Counted from the stretch's first letter, positions 7,994 to 16,897 are shown. The stretch is DNA of 21,210 nt from Gorillibacterium sp. (GCA_014380705.1 JACMJI010000108.1:1-21210), one strand, 5' to 3'. Translations and numbers: made by a program. Notes: generated from the sequence alone by a model not told the origin.

Positions 7994-8641
7994 TTATTGC
8001 GAGTCTTCTATCAACTGCGTCAACTTTAGTGGAATATCTTGAAGCGGTAAAGAATGGGTTACACACTGCAATTGTACTGCAGCACGAGGCATACCGTAGA
8101 CAACACATGTTTCTTCTGACTCTGCTATTGAAGTAATCGCACCAGCATTCATCAGTGCTTGCAAGCCCTTTGCCCCGTCACTCCCCATTCCCGTCATTAA
8201 CACGGCGTGGCGTTTCAATTCGATGAAGGGAATCATTGATTCAAAGAGGACATCCACAGAAGGTCGATGTCCTGATCGCAGGTCGCCTTCGCTTACCTTG
8301 ACTTGATAACCTGCCTTCTCATCTCGCACCATTGTCATATGGAAACCACCTGGAGCGATATAAGCAACACCTTTTTCTACCTTCATCCCATCAGCAGCTT
8401 CAAGAATTCTGAGCTCCGCCATGGAATTAAGCCGTTCAGCAAGAGACCGGGTAAATTTGGGCGGCATATGCTGGACAATTAATATAGGTGCAGGAAAGCC
8501 CTTAGACAGCGAAAGCAAAACCTTTTGCAACGCACGAGGACCACCTGTTGAGGTACCGATGATTACGACATGCTCGAACGGCAAAACCGTTAAAGGGCTA
8601 CTCTTATTCATAGGAAATGGTTTTGTTCCATTATGTTGCAC
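7994..8641 (-). CDS. cheB: CheB methylesterase/deamidase catalytic domain, no receiver domain
   Basis: This 215-residue protein is the catalytic half of CheB, which demethylates and deamidates chemoreceptors. The Ser-His-Asp triad is present: S31 in GTSTGG, H58 in VQHMPPKFT and D155 in MGSDGA. The phosphoacceptor receiver domain found at the N-terminus of normal CheB (about 350 residues in B. subtilis) is absent. The first 26 residues look like linker, and flhG ends 41 bases upstream, leaving no room for it. The GTG start has a strong GAGGAGG. The enzyme is probably active but not controlled by CheA through a fused receiver. A full-length CheB could exist elsewhere in the genome. Confidence 0.9.
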   Translation of the reverse strand: MQHNGTKPFPMNKSSPLTVLPFEHVVIIGTSTGGPRALQKVLLSLSKGFPAPILIVQHMPPKFTRSLAERLNSMAELRILEAADGMKVEKGVAYIAPGGFHMTMVRDEKAGYQVKVSEGDLRSGHRPSVDVLFESMIPFIELKRHAVLMTGMGSDGAKGLQALMNAGAITSIAESEETCVVYGMPRAAVQLQCVTHSLPLQDIPLKLTQLIEDSQ

Positions 8642-8649
8642 CCGATATT

Positions 8650-8656
8650 CCTCCTC
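8650..8656 (-). promoter_or_regulatory. Shine-Dalgarno site that fixes the short cheB start
   Basis: The coding strand reads GAGGAGG here, 8 bases before the GTG at 8641. It is a strong site at good distance and shows that the short, receiver-less cheB frame has its own initiation signal rather than being a fragment of a longer gene. Confidence 0.75.
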
Positions 8657-8682
8657 GGTGATCTTGTTGAGTTGTAAAAGGC

Positions 8683-9573
8683 TTAAGAACCGTTCAGCAA
8701 TCGGAGCATTTTATTCAAAAACCCTTTCATGCCAGCTATTTGACCGGACGCTGCAGTTTCGGTTCCCAAAAACCGACCGGCAATATCTTCGATATCTCGA
8801 ACCGCATCGGATTGCGGATAAGCTATCGTGAACGGAACCTGTCTTTTTACCGCCTTAGTCACAGAACTATCATCACTCACATAACCGAGAACAGGTATAT
8901 CAAGATCCATAAACCGTTTTGCTGTTAATGTTATTTTATCAGCCGTTTGGCGCCCCTCACGGCCATCAGTCACCCGATTAACAATTAATCGGTAAACCAC
9001 TCCTTTTTCTGCCTGGTGAATCATTTTGATGATGGCATAAGCATCCGTTATCGAAGTTGGTTCAGGGGTCGTCACGACGAATGTCTCATGTGCTGCCAAA
9101 ATGAATTTCAGGGTTTCCTTTGAAAGCCCTGCACCTGTATCGAAAATAATGTAATCAAAGTGTCCATTTAACTGACTAACTTGCTCAGCGAAATCTTCAA
9201 GTTCCTGTTCAGTAAGTCTTAGCAGATCCGTAAAGCCCGAGCCACCTGCAATGAAATGAATGCCTTCATGCCCTGGTTGAATAATCTCCCAGATCGATTT
9301 TTCTTTTTTTAATAGATGATACAAACTATAGGTAGATCTAATCCCCATTAAAACGTCAATGTTGGCGAGGCCAATATCTGCATCAAAAATGAGAACCCGA
9401 TACCCTCGCTTCTGTAATGTGATTGCAAAATTCAACGTGAAGTTGGACTTTCCAACACCACCCTTACCGCTTGTTACGGTGATAACCTTCGTTGGCCTTT
9501 CGTCTGGAGGGCAAACGGGCATGTTCGACCTAGCAACCACCAGCTGACGCAAGCTTTGCGCTTGATCGCTCAT
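8683..9573 (-). CDS. flhG: Flagellum number regulator FlhG (MinD-like ATPase)
   Basis: This 296-residue MinD/ParA-type ATPase (YlxH in B. subtilis) controls flagellar number and pattern with FlhF and the C-ring. The N-terminal DQAQSLR is the activator motif that stimulates FlhF. The deviant Walker A is SGKGGVGKS (36-43... K37 and K42), and FDADIGLANIDVLMG (63-77) follows. The C-terminus has an amphipathic segment (MKGFLNKMLRLL) suited to membrane binding. Length matches B. subtilis FlhG (about 298). The ATG overlaps the flhF stop. Only 41 bases separate its stop from cheB. Confidence 0.95.
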   Translation of the reverse strand: MSDQAQSLRQLVVARSNMPVCPPDERPTKVITVTSGKGGVGKSNFTLNFAITLQKRGYRVLIFDADIGLANIDVLMGIRSTYSLYHLLKKEKSIWEIIQPGHEGIHFIAGGSGFTDLLRLTEQELEDFAEQVSQLNGHFDYIIFDTGAGLSKETLKFILAAHETFVVTTPEPTSITDAYAIIKMIHQAEKGVVYRLIVNRVTDGREGRQTADKITLTAKRFMDLDIPVLGYVSDDSSVTKAVKRQVPFTIAYPQSDAVRDIEDIAGRFLGTETAASGQIAGMKGFLNKMLRLLNGS

Positions 9574-10880
9574 CCGAATCGCTCTCCCATGACACGGGCT
9601 ACCAAGTCAACTTCTGTTAATAATGAAATATCTTCCGGCACATTTTGCCCGTCCGTCATATAGGAAAGTCGTAGCGGATACTCGTATAAAAGGTTAATAA
9701 TGGACCCACAAGATTCTGTTTCGTCCATTTTTGTGAACAAAACCTTTTCCACTCCGAATTTGCTGAAATTTTCAGCTATTACCTTCATATCTCTATACTT
9801 ATTCGTCAGGCTCATTACAAGGATCGTCTCACTGTTCCCTTTCGTACTCAGCAAAGTGTTTAATTCAGAGACATACATTTCATTACGGTAATTTCGCCCT
9901 GCAGTATCCATAAAGATCAACTCACAGGTTTGCAGCCGATCAAATGCCTTATGCAAATCAGCGGGAGAGAAAACAACTTCAAGTGGGATGTTTAAGATCG
10001 TCGCATAAGTCTTGATTTGCTCTACCGCAGCGATCCGGTAAGTATCCGATGTAATCAATCCCACCTTCCGATGGGACTTTAATACCTGATCCGCAGCAAG
10101 CTTGGCGATGGTCGTAGTCTTTCCAACACCTGTAGGACCGACAAAGTTAACTATTTTTACATCTGATTTGATTGGTGTCCCACCGCGGCCCATGACGATT
10201 TGACTTAAACGTTCACGAACCCGATCATCTATCCATGCTTCTGAAAGTTCAATTGTCAATGATGAGATTTCTGCTTCTACAAAGCTGATAATATCTTCAA
10301 TCACAACTGGAAGAATATCTTGATTCTCTAACTTTTCTTTCCAGATATTTAGTGCAGGATGCCGAGAAAACGATTGGCTTTGTCCCGTTGCAATATTCCT
10401 CATCATTTGCTTCATTTGGCGAATTTCTTCCATGAGATCGTTCTCAATGAGTGGTGAAGGCTGTGTGCCTTTTTTCTCAGTAAATTGAGGTTTCCAGTTA
10501 TCCTTGTATTCTGTTCTTGAAGGCGTTTGATTTCGGTTAGATGCAGATGTAGATGCAGCCACCGCTACTAGTTCCTCAGCAGGCACCACATCTGGTACAA
10601 AAGGCATCGTGGCAATTGCTGGTGAATTTCCATATGCTTTTACTGCCGATTTCATGGGTACGCTTGACCCGTTCGTATAGCGATCAGTTAACGCTTTAGC
10701 CTTACTTTCGTTGGAATCTGTAGCTGCGATTACTTCTATCTTCTTCTTACCGAACATTCCCATGAACCCGCCTGACCGAATATCTTTGGTGCTTAAGATG
10801 ACAGCATCATTTCCAAGCTCAGAGCGAATTTTCTGTAGGGCATCAGGCATGGAATCTACAACGTAACGCTTTACCCTCAT
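9570..10880 (-). CDS. flhF: Flagellar placement GTPase FlhF (SRP family)
   Basis: This 436-residue SRP-type GTPase governs where flagella form. The N-terminus (MRVKRYVVDSMPDALQKIRS then ELGNDAVIL) is the FlhF B domain. A low-complexity linker (about 55-170) comes next, then the N domain and the GTPase G domain. The G domain has the P-loop GPTGVGKTT (248-256), DTAGR (325-329) and TKMDE (383-387). B. subtilis FlhF is about 366 residues, so the linker is expanded here. It overlaps flhA upstream and flhG downstream by ATGA. The partner FlhG next door stimulates its GTPase activity in known systems. Confidence 0.96.
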   Translation of the reverse strand: MRVKRYVVDSMPDALQKIRSELGNDAVILSTKDIRSGGFMGMFGKKKIEVIAATDSNESKAKALTDRYTNGSSVPMKSAVKAYGNSPAIATMPFVPDVVPAEELVAVAASTSASNRNQTPSRTEYKDNWKPQFTEKKGTQPSPLIENDLMEEIRQMKQMMRNIATGQSQSFSRHPALNIWKEKLENQDILPVVIEDIISFVEAEISSLTIELSEAWIDDRVRERLSQIVMGRGGTPIKSDVKIVNFVGPTGVGKTTTIAKLAADQVLKSHRKVGLITSDTYRIAAVEQIKTYATILNIPLEVVFSPADLHKAFDRLQTCELIFMDTAGRNYRNEMYVSELNTLLSTKGNSETILVMSLTNKYRDMKVIAENFSKFGVEKVLFTKMDETESCGSIINLLYEYPLRLSYMTDGQNVPEDISLLTEVDLVARVMGERFG

Positions 10881-12910
10881 ATATTCACAACCCCCAAACT
10901 TTGAATTTCAACACTCGGCTCTAGTTCGCTATAAGACAGTACGGGTATGTCCTGCATTGTACGCTCCAGAAGCTGCTTCAAATACATTCGAATCGTTGGA
11001 GATGTAAGTATGACCGGCTGTTGGCCAGACTGCACCACCTTGGTGATCTGTTCACTAATTCGGTGATGGATCAGTTGTGATGAAGCAGGGTCGATAGCCA
11101 GGTAGGAGCCTTGATCTGATTGTTGAACGGATTCTGCAATTTTGCGTTCCAGTGACGGCCCCACTGTAATCACCTTAAGCGATTCGCCATCAGACGAATA
11201 CTGTTGCGTAATTTGTCGAGACAAGGCTTGTCGAACATATTCCGTCAATATATCTGGATCTTTGGTATAAGTACCATAATCTGCAAGAGTCTCTAGGATA
11301 CTTACCATATCGCGCACCGATATCTTCTCTCGGAGCATCTTCGCAAGTACCTTCTGAATATCTCCTATTGACAAAATACTTGGAACTAGCTCCTCCACAA
11401 GTGTCGGGTAGGTTTCTTTAACATTGTCAATAAGGGCCTTCGTTTCTTGGCGACCAATGAGCTCATGGGCATGTCTCTTGATCACTTCTGTTAAATGTGT
11501 TGCAACCACAGAGGGTGGATCCACTACGGTATATCCAGACAGCTCCGCACGTTCTTTGGTAACTTCATCGATCCAAAGAGCAGGCAACCCGAAGGCGGGC
11601 TCGGTTGTTTCAATACCCTCAACAGAGTCGTCATCAAAGCCCGGACTCATCGCAAGATAATGATTAAGTAGTAATTCACCACGGGTAACGGAATTTCCTT
11701 TAATTTTTATGACATATTCATTCGGTTTTAGTTGAATATTGTCGCGAATGCGAATAACGGGAACGACAATACCGAGCTCTAGTGCACATTGCCGGCGAAT
11801 CAGGATAACCCGATCCAGAAGATCCCCGCCTTGTTGCGCATCTGCAAGGGGAATTAAACCATAACCAAATTCAAATTCAATTGGGTCAACATGAAGTAAT
11901 CCAATGACACTCTCAGGACTTCGTACTTCTTCAATCTGCTGCTCTTCCTCCATTTGTTCAACCTCTACCTGCTTCTTCTTTAGGGTAGATTGCATTTTAA
12001 AGGCAGCGATAATTAAAATGATACCAATCGGATATGTAGAGATAATGCCAATAGGTGTAAACGTTCCAAGCACAAGGATCGTTCCTGCAGCGATGAACAT
12101 TAGTTTGGGATGACCGAGAAGTTGCGAGGTGATATCCGTTGATAGATTGCCTTCGGATGTAGCACGGGTAACAATGAGCCCCGCAGCTGTAGAGATTAAC
12201 AGAGCGGGAATCTGGCTTACAAGTCCATCCCCAATGGATAAGATCGTGTATGTAGTTGCCGCTTCTTTGAACGTATCACCATTAGAAACCATACCAATGA
12301 TAAAGCCACCAACCATATTGACGATGAGGATGATGATTCCGGCAATCGCGTCACCCTTGACGAATTTACTGGCACCATCCATGGCTCCATAGAAATCCGC
12401 TTCATTCTCAATTTTCTTTCGGCGTTCGCGGGCCTGCTGTTCATTGATCAGTCCTGCATTTAAATCGGCGTCGATACTCATCTGCTTACCTGGCATTGCG
12501 TCCAAGGTAAAGCGTGCTGCTACCTCAGCCACCCGTTCCGAGCCTTTGGTTATTACGATAAACTGGACGATAACCAGGATTAAGAATACGACAACCCCAA
12601 CAACAAGATTACCGCCAGCGACAAAGGAACCAAAGGTATGAACAACTTCTCCCGCCTCACCCTTTGACAGAATGTTACGGGTTGTCGATACGTTTAAAGA
12701 GAGGCGAAAAAGGGTTGTTATCAGCAGTAAGGAAGGAAAGATTGAGAAATCCAATGCCTCTTGATTGTTCATAGCAACAAGTAGAATTAATAGAGCAATT
12801 GTGATGTTTATGACAAGGAGTACATCAAGCAGGAAGATCGGAATAGGAACGATCATCATGAGAATGATTCCAATTATACCAATTAAAACAATAAGTTCCT
12901 TGATCTTCAC
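10877..12910 (-). CDS. flhA: Flagellar export protein FlhA
   Basis: This 677-residue protein forms the nonameric ring of the export gate and docks chaperone-substrate complexes. The N-terminal half holds about eight membrane helices and the FHIPEP signature near residues 126-143 (RVAEVAARFTLDAMPGKQ). The C-terminal half is the cytoplasmic domain, with a linker around 310-335 rich in K, E and Q. Length equals B. subtilis FlhA. The start is GTG at 12910 with AAGGAGG eight bases upstream. Its TGA overlaps the flhF ATG as ATGA, so flhF translation is probably coupled. Confidence 0.97.
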   Translation of the reverse strand: MKIKELIVLIGIIGIILMMIVPIPIFLLDVLLVINITIALLILLVAMNNQEALDFSIFPSLLLITTLFRLSLNVSTTRNILSKGEAGEVVHTFGSFVAGGNLVVGVVVFLILVIVQFIVITKGSERVAEVAARFTLDAMPGKQMSIDADLNAGLINEQQARERRKKIENEADFYGAMDGASKFVKGDAIAGIIILIVNMVGGFIIGMVSNGDTFKEAATTYTILSIGDGLVSQIPALLISTAAGLIVTRATSEGNLSTDITSQLLGHPKLMFIAAGTILVLGTFTPIGIISTYPIGIILIIAAFKMQSTLKKKQVEVEQMEEEQQIEEVRSPESVIGLLHVDPIEFEFGYGLIPLADAQQGGDLLDRVILIRRQCALELGIVVPVIRIRDNIQLKPNEYVIKIKGNSVTRGELLLNHYLAMSPGFDDDSVEGIETTEPAFGLPALWIDEVTKERAELSGYTVVDPPSVVATHLTEVIKRHAHELIGRQETKALIDNVKETYPTLVEELVPSILSIGDIQKVLAKMLREKISVRDMVSILETLADYGTYTKDPDILTEYVRQALSRQITQQYSSDGESLKVITVGPSLERKIAESVQQSDQGSYLAIDPASSQLIHHRISEQITKVVQSGQQPVILTSPTIRMYLKQLLERTMQDIPVLSYSELEPSVEIQSLGVVNI

Positions 12911-12932
12911 GGCTTTAGCCTCCTTTCATTAT

Positions 12933-14024
12933 TCACTTCACCTTACCCTTTAACCTATAGACGTAGGCAAGCACCTCTGCCACCGCCTGGAATAAATCAG
13001 CGGGGATCGCTTGACCGACCTCTACCTGGTTAAATAACGCACGTGCGAGAGGCCTATTCTCCATAAGAACGATGTCATTCTGCTTGCCGACTTCTTTGAT
13101 CTTAAGGGCAATAAAATCTGCTCCTTTGGCAATTACCCTTGGTGCAGCCATTTCATTCGAATCATATTTAAGCGCAACTGCATAATGCGTGGGGTTCGTT
13201 ATGATAACATCTGCTTTAGGGACCTCCTGCATCATTCGTTGCATAGCCATGCGACGTTGACGTTCCCGGATCTTCCCTTTGATCATTGGGTCTCCTTCAC
13301 TCTTCTTATATTCATCCTTGATGTCTTGTTTAGACATTCGTAGATTTTTTTCAAAATCATATTTTTGGTACATGTAATCGAAAATGGCCAGAACAACTAG
13401 GATAAACCCAATTTTTACACCAAGATCGATCGTTATGCCTGCTACATAGGAAACGGTTTCAGGCAGACTAACACTGCCAAGAGAAAGCATGTTTCCTCTC
13501 TCATTCCATATTGTCTGATAAACAACGGTACCAACAATCGCCATTTTGAAGATAGATTTCAAAAAATCAATGATAGCGCGTGGACCAACCATTCGTTTGA
13601 AGCCCTCAAGCGGATTGATTTTACTAAATTTCATTATCAGGGGATCACCTGAGAACATAATCCCGATCTGCAAGTAATTACCTAGTATTGCAACCAGTAC
13701 ACTTACAAGAAAGACAGGTGAAAGTAATGTAAGACCTTGGATCAAAAGATTACCGAACAATGAAACGGTATTTGGCACAGTAACTTCTGTTAAAAGATAA
13801 TCATTGAAGGTTACCTTAAAAAGCTGGATAAACCGTTCTTTGATAAATCCGCCAAACATGGAAAACGATAGAAAGCAAAACAAAAGAATAAAAGCGCTGG
13901 GCAACTCATTACTCTTAGCAACCTGCCCTTTTTTACGTTGCTCCTGTCTCTTTTTTGGAGTTGCCGGTTCTGTCTTCTCTCCTGCGAACAACTGCAGATC
14001 CAACCGGTACCGAAAGCCAGACAC
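12933..14024 (-). CDS. flhB: Flagellar export switch protein FlhB
   Basis: This 363-residue protein closes the export gate and switches substrate specificity from hook to filament. The N-terminus has RLDLQLFAGEKTEPATPKKR, followed by four membrane helices. The cytoplasmic domain carries the autocleavage motif NPTH at residues 277-280 (between N277 and P278), so self-cleavage should occur. Length is near that of B. subtilis FlhB. The start is a GTG at 14024 with AGGAGG at a suitable distance. It lies between fliR and flhA, with 22 bases before the flhA start. Confidence 0.96.
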   Translation of the reverse strand: MSGFRYRLDLQLFAGEKTEPATPKKRQEQRKKGQVAKSNELPSAFILLFCFLSFSMFGGFIKERFIQLFKVTFNDYLLTEVTVPNTVSLFGNLLIQGLTLLSPVFLVSVLVAILGNYLQIGIMFSGDPLIMKFSKINPLEGFKRMVGPRAIIDFLKSIFKMAIVGTVVYQTIWNERGNMLSLGSVSLPETVSYVAGITIDLGVKIGFILVVLAIFDYMYQKYDFEKNLRMSKQDIKDEYKKSEGDPMIKGKIRERQRRMAMQRMMQEVPKADVIITNPTHYAVALKYDSNEMAAPRVIAKGADFIALKIKEVGKQNDIVLMENRPLARALFNQVEVGQAIPADLFQAVAEVLAYVYRLKGKVK

Positions 14025-14090
14025 CCTAGCACCTCCTGTCGAACAATGAGCATGAAAGCTCTCAGAATCTATCTCTTAACTGGGCTATAG

Positions 14091-14876
14091 CTAAGTCTTC
14101 CCACCAGATAACAAACGGAGTAGATTCTCCATCTCTTGCAGCATAATGGCGAATAATTCACGAAAGAGTGTCGGAAAACCTGCAACAAAGAGCGACATCA
14201 AAAGCAAGCCTACAATAATCTTGATCGGAATCCCAACGACAAAAATGTTAAATTGTGGAGCGACACGTGCAAGTATCCCAAGACCTACGTCTACTAGAAA
14301 TAGGGTAACCACAAGGGGCGCTGACAATTGCAAAGCTAGACCAAAAGCTTCGGATAAGGAACGAATGAGAAAATCAGTTAGGTTGCCATCCCTAAAACGA
14401 GAGAAAGTATCATTAGAAAGTGGAATCCAACGGTAACTGTCAAGAATGCCTCTCATGAACATATGATGTCCATTAGCAGAAAGAAAGAGTAGCATTCCAA
14501 TCATATAATACATATTACCAAGTACTGGACTCTGCGTTCCCGTCATTGGGTTAATGATATTAGCCATACTGAAACCAATCTGCATATCAGTGAAGGAACC
14601 CGCAATCTGAACTACGGTAAAAAAGAGATAAGCAATGAATCCAAGCAATAATCCAATTAATGTTTCCCTGGCTATCGCCAAGATAAATTGGCCATCCACC
14701 ACGAGAGGTGTAAGTTCAATTACGGACGTGGTAAGCAACGTAACAAAAGCAGATAAACCAATCTTAAAAAGCACGGGTATATTACGTGAAGAGAAGATTG
14801 GTGCTGTAACAAAAAACGCGGTTATTCGACAAAAAATAAGCAGAAAAGCAGGGAAATAATTCAATATCCATTCCAT
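14091..14876 (-). CDS. fliR: Flagellar export gate protein FliR
   Basis: This 261-residue multi-pass membrane protein completes the FliPQR channel. Several hydrophobic helices are visible, and the blocks RITAFFVTAPIF, AGSFTDMQIGFSMANIINP and APQFNIFVVGIPIKI are typical of FliR. Length is close to B. subtilis FliR (about 259). The ATG follows the fliQ stop by only 11 bases and has a weak ribosome site, so coupling to fliQ is likely. A 66-base gap separates its stop from flhB. Confidence 0.96.
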   Translation of the reverse strand: MEWILNYFPAFLLIFCRITAFFVTAPIFSSRNIPVLFKIGLSAFVTLLTTSVIELTPLVVDGQFILAIARETLIGLLLGFIAYLFFTVVQIAGSFTDMQIGFSMANIINPMTGTQSPVLGNMYYMIGMLLFLSANGHHMFMRGILDSYRWIPLSNDTFSRFRDGNLTDFLIRSLSEAFGLALQLSAPLVVTLFLVDVGLGILARVAPQFNIFVVGIPIKIIVGLLLMSLFVAGFPTLFRELFAIMLQEMENLLRLLSGGKT

Positions 14877-14887
14877 TTGTCCGCAAC

Positions 14888-15157
14888 CTAACCGATATTA
14901 TTATGGAGATTGCTTAAAAGTGCATAGGTAAAATCAATTAACGTTGACAAGATCCATGGACCAAATAGGAGTAACGATAGCAGGACTGCCAAAATTTTGG
15001 GAACAAAGGCAAGTGTCTGCTCCTGAATCTGGGTTGTCGCCTGGAAGATGCTAATAATAAGCCCTACTACCAGCGCAATGATCATCATAGGGGCACTCGC
15101 TTTCAGGATCGTAAACACTGCCTGACTGGCAAGCTTTACTATAAATTCGGAACTCAT
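14888..15157 (-). CDS. fliQ: Flagellar export gate protein FliQ
   Basis: This 89-residue protein has two membrane helices (about 13-36 and 52-75) and is part of the FliPQR export channel. The segment ALVVGLIISIFQATTQIQEQ followed by TLAFVPKI is the family signature. Length equals B. subtilis FliQ. The ATG has a strong GGAGGGGG four bases upstream. It lies between fliP and fliR with 18- and 11-base gaps. Confidence 0.96.
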   Translation of the reverse strand: MSSEFIVKLASQAVFTILKASAPMMIIALVVGLIISIFQATTQIQEQTLAFVPKILAVLLSLLLFGPWILSTLIDFTYALLSNLHNNIG

Positions 15158-15175
15158 AGTTCCCCCTCCATTCCA

Positions 15176-15973
15176 CTACGTAACAAAGCTTTGTAATAAC
15201 GATTTAACCACAAGATACCAACCATCAACTAGCACAAAAAGTAATATTTTAAAAGGTAAAGAGATCATAACGGGCGGCAGCATCATCATTCCCATCGCCA
15301 TAAGCGTACTAGCAATGACCATGTCGATGACCAGAAAAGGAATAAAAATTTTGAAGCCCATATTGAAGGCGGTCTTCAGTTCGCTGATTGCGTATGCGGG
15401 TATGAGTGCTGTAATCGGTGCATCTGCAATATTAGCAGGCTTGGGAGCCTTGGTATAATCCAGAAACAATTGAAGATCTTCTGCCCTCGTTTGTTTAGCC
15501 ATGAACTGCTTCATTGGCAAAGCCGCTTTATTCAACGCCTCTGATTGAGTAAGTTCATGTCGGAGGTAGGGCTGATAAGCTGTTTCATTGATTTCACCTA
15601 ATGTAGGTGCCATCACGAATAAGGTCATGAATAAGGCCAAGCCGATAAGGACTTGGTTTGGCGGCATCTGCTGTGTACCTAATGATGTTCGAACAAAACC
15701 GAGTACAATAATGATACGAGTAAAACAGGTCATCAGAATGAGTATCGCAGGTGCTAAACTCAGAATCGTAACCATCAGAATAATCGAAATAGCATCCGTA
15801 CCACCAGCCTCTTCATCCCCACCAATTTGAATCTTGATGTCTGAAAGAGGGTTAGGATTAATCACGCTTGGAGAAGGACTTGGCGATACAACTGGCGATG
15901 CTGTCACTACAGAAGTTAAAAAAAAGAAAAGAAGAGCCAGGAGCGGTAAAAGCGCCAAAAATTTCTTACTCAT
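15176..15973 (-). CDS. fliP: Flagellar export gate protein FliP
   Basis: This 265-residue inner-membrane protein forms the core of the FliPQR export channel. The conserved blocks SLAPAILILMTCFTRIIIVL, FVRTSLGTQQMPPNQVLIGL and MMMLPPVMISLPFKILLFV are all present. An N-terminal signal peptide (about 1-27, FLALLPLLALLFFFLTSVV) is followed by a proline/serine stretch, making the protein longer than B. subtilis FliP (about 221). I chose the ATG at 15973, which overlaps the fliO stop, because upstream in-frame codons lie in fliO and the signal peptide begins here. A run of eight T on the coding strand (15918-15925) encodes part of the signal peptide. Confidence 0.96.
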   Translation of the reverse strand: MSKKFLALLPLLALLFFFLTSVVTASPVVSPSPSPSVINPNPLSDIKIQIGGDEEAGGTDAISIILMVTILSLAPAILILMTCFTRIIIVLGFVRTSLGTQQMPPNQVLIGLALFMTLFVMAPTLGEINETAYQPYLRHELTQSEALNKAALPMKQFMAKQTRAEDLQLFLDYTKAPKPANIADAPITALIPAYAISELKTAFNMGFKIFIPFLVIDMVIASTLMAMGMMMLPPVMISLPFKILLFVLVDGWYLVVKSLLQSFVT

Positions 15974-16508
15974 TTTCCCTGTCCTGCCGTTCAATCTGCT
16001 TGCTGCTAACCGCATCTTCCTGCATCCATTCTTCCACACTCTTTCTGCGGTTTTTCATAGCGTCCATCCTGTCTTGAAAAATCTGTCCAAAATTGGATTG
16101 TTCCTCAGGCTGTATACTTGTTCCTTTGCGCTTGTCTTTCAACCATTGTAATACAGTTGGAAAACCATTTATCGGACTTTGAACACGTTCTGTCGATTTC
16201 CGAATCATTTCTGCTTCCAGTGGATCCTCTACTTTGGCGAGAAGTGTAACGTTCTCCCCAACTCCTAAAATGTAGAATATACCACCTATTTCTATAATTT
16301 GTACGGATTTATTCTGACCAAGTGGTGCCCCGCCTATGGAACGAATCGTTCTACCCGGCAAGGAATAACGATTCTTCCGGGCAACGATTCGAATAATCAG
16401 AAAAAAGAGTCCTACGACAATCAGCATATAAATAACGACCATGAGCATATCCGTTGAGTTTGTTAAATCACCCTTGAGCCAAACTATGGAATTAGCATGA
16501 ATGATCAC
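15966..16508 (-). CDS. fliO: Flagellar biosynthetic protein FliO (FliZ)
   Basis: This 180-residue protein has one membrane helix at about residues 21-42 (MLMVVIYMLIVVGLFFLIIR). A basic stretch and a small beta-rich domain (VQIIEIGGIFYILGVGENVT LL in part) follow, then a charged C-terminal tail. That is the FliO/FliZ family, which helps assemble the FliP ring of the export gate. The GTG at 16508 has only a weak ribosome site (AGGTTAA region) and probably relies on coupling to cheY; an ATG at codon 21 would leave almost nothing before the helix. It seems to lack the cleaved signal peptide of B. subtilis FliZ. Its end overlaps the fliP start by 8 bases. Position upstream of fliP makes the call secure although the sequence is poorly conserved. 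Confidence 0.85.
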   Translation of the reverse strand: MIIHANSIVWLKGDLTNSTDMLMVVIYMLIVVGLFFLIIRIVARKNRYSLPGRTIRSIGGAPLGQNKSVQIIEIGGIFYILGVGENVTLLAKVEDPLEAEMIRKSTERVQSPINGFPTVLQWLKDKRKGTSIQPEEQSNFGQIFQDRMDAMKNRRKSVEEWMQEDAVSSKQIERQDRENE

Positions 16509-16515
16509 AGTAAGC

Positions 16516-16878
16516 TTAACCTAACGTCTTCCTGATGGCTTCAATTACCCGATCCGTTTGGAAGGGCTTAACAATAAAGTCCTTCGCACCGGCTTGGATT
16601 GCATCGATAACCATTGCTTGTTGGCCCATAGCAGAACACATAATTACCTTAGCATTTGGATCAATCTTCTTTATTTCTTTTAGTGCATGTATACCATCCA
16701 TCTCAGGCATTGTAATATCCATCGTAATCAAGTCGGGACGAACTTCTTTAAATTTTTCAATTGCTTGCGACCCATCATTTGCTTCTCCACAAACCTCGAA
16801 ACCATTCTTTGTTAGAATATCTCTGATCATCATTCTCATAAAAGCTGCATCATCTACGATCAAAATTCGGTTAGACAT
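16516..16878 (-). CDS. cheY: Chemotaxis response regulator CheY
   Basis: This 120-residue stand-alone receiver domain is phosphorylated by CheA and then binds FliM and FliY at the switch. The acidic pocket D9/D10, the phosphoacceptor D54 (ITMDITMPEMDG), the switch residue S82 and the lysine K104 in VKPF are all present, so it should be active. Length equals B. subtilis CheY. The start ATG has AGGAGGG nine bases upstream. It lies between fliY and fliO as in B. subtilis, and only 7 bases separate its stop from the fliO start codon. Confidence 0.97.
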   Translation of the reverse strand: MSNRILIVDDAAFMRMMIRDILTKNGFEVCGEANDGSQAIEKFKEVRPDLITMDITMPEMDGIHALKEIKKIDPNAKVIMCSAMGQQAMVIDAIQAGAKDFIVKPFQTDRVIEAIRKTLG

Positions 16879-16897
16879 TGTTTGTAGCCCTCCTAGT

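Noticed and set aside
8421..8831. 136-codon plus-strand frame opposite cheB/flhG
   Set aside because: It is antisense to two well-supported genes, has no motif, and spans their intergenic gap by chance.
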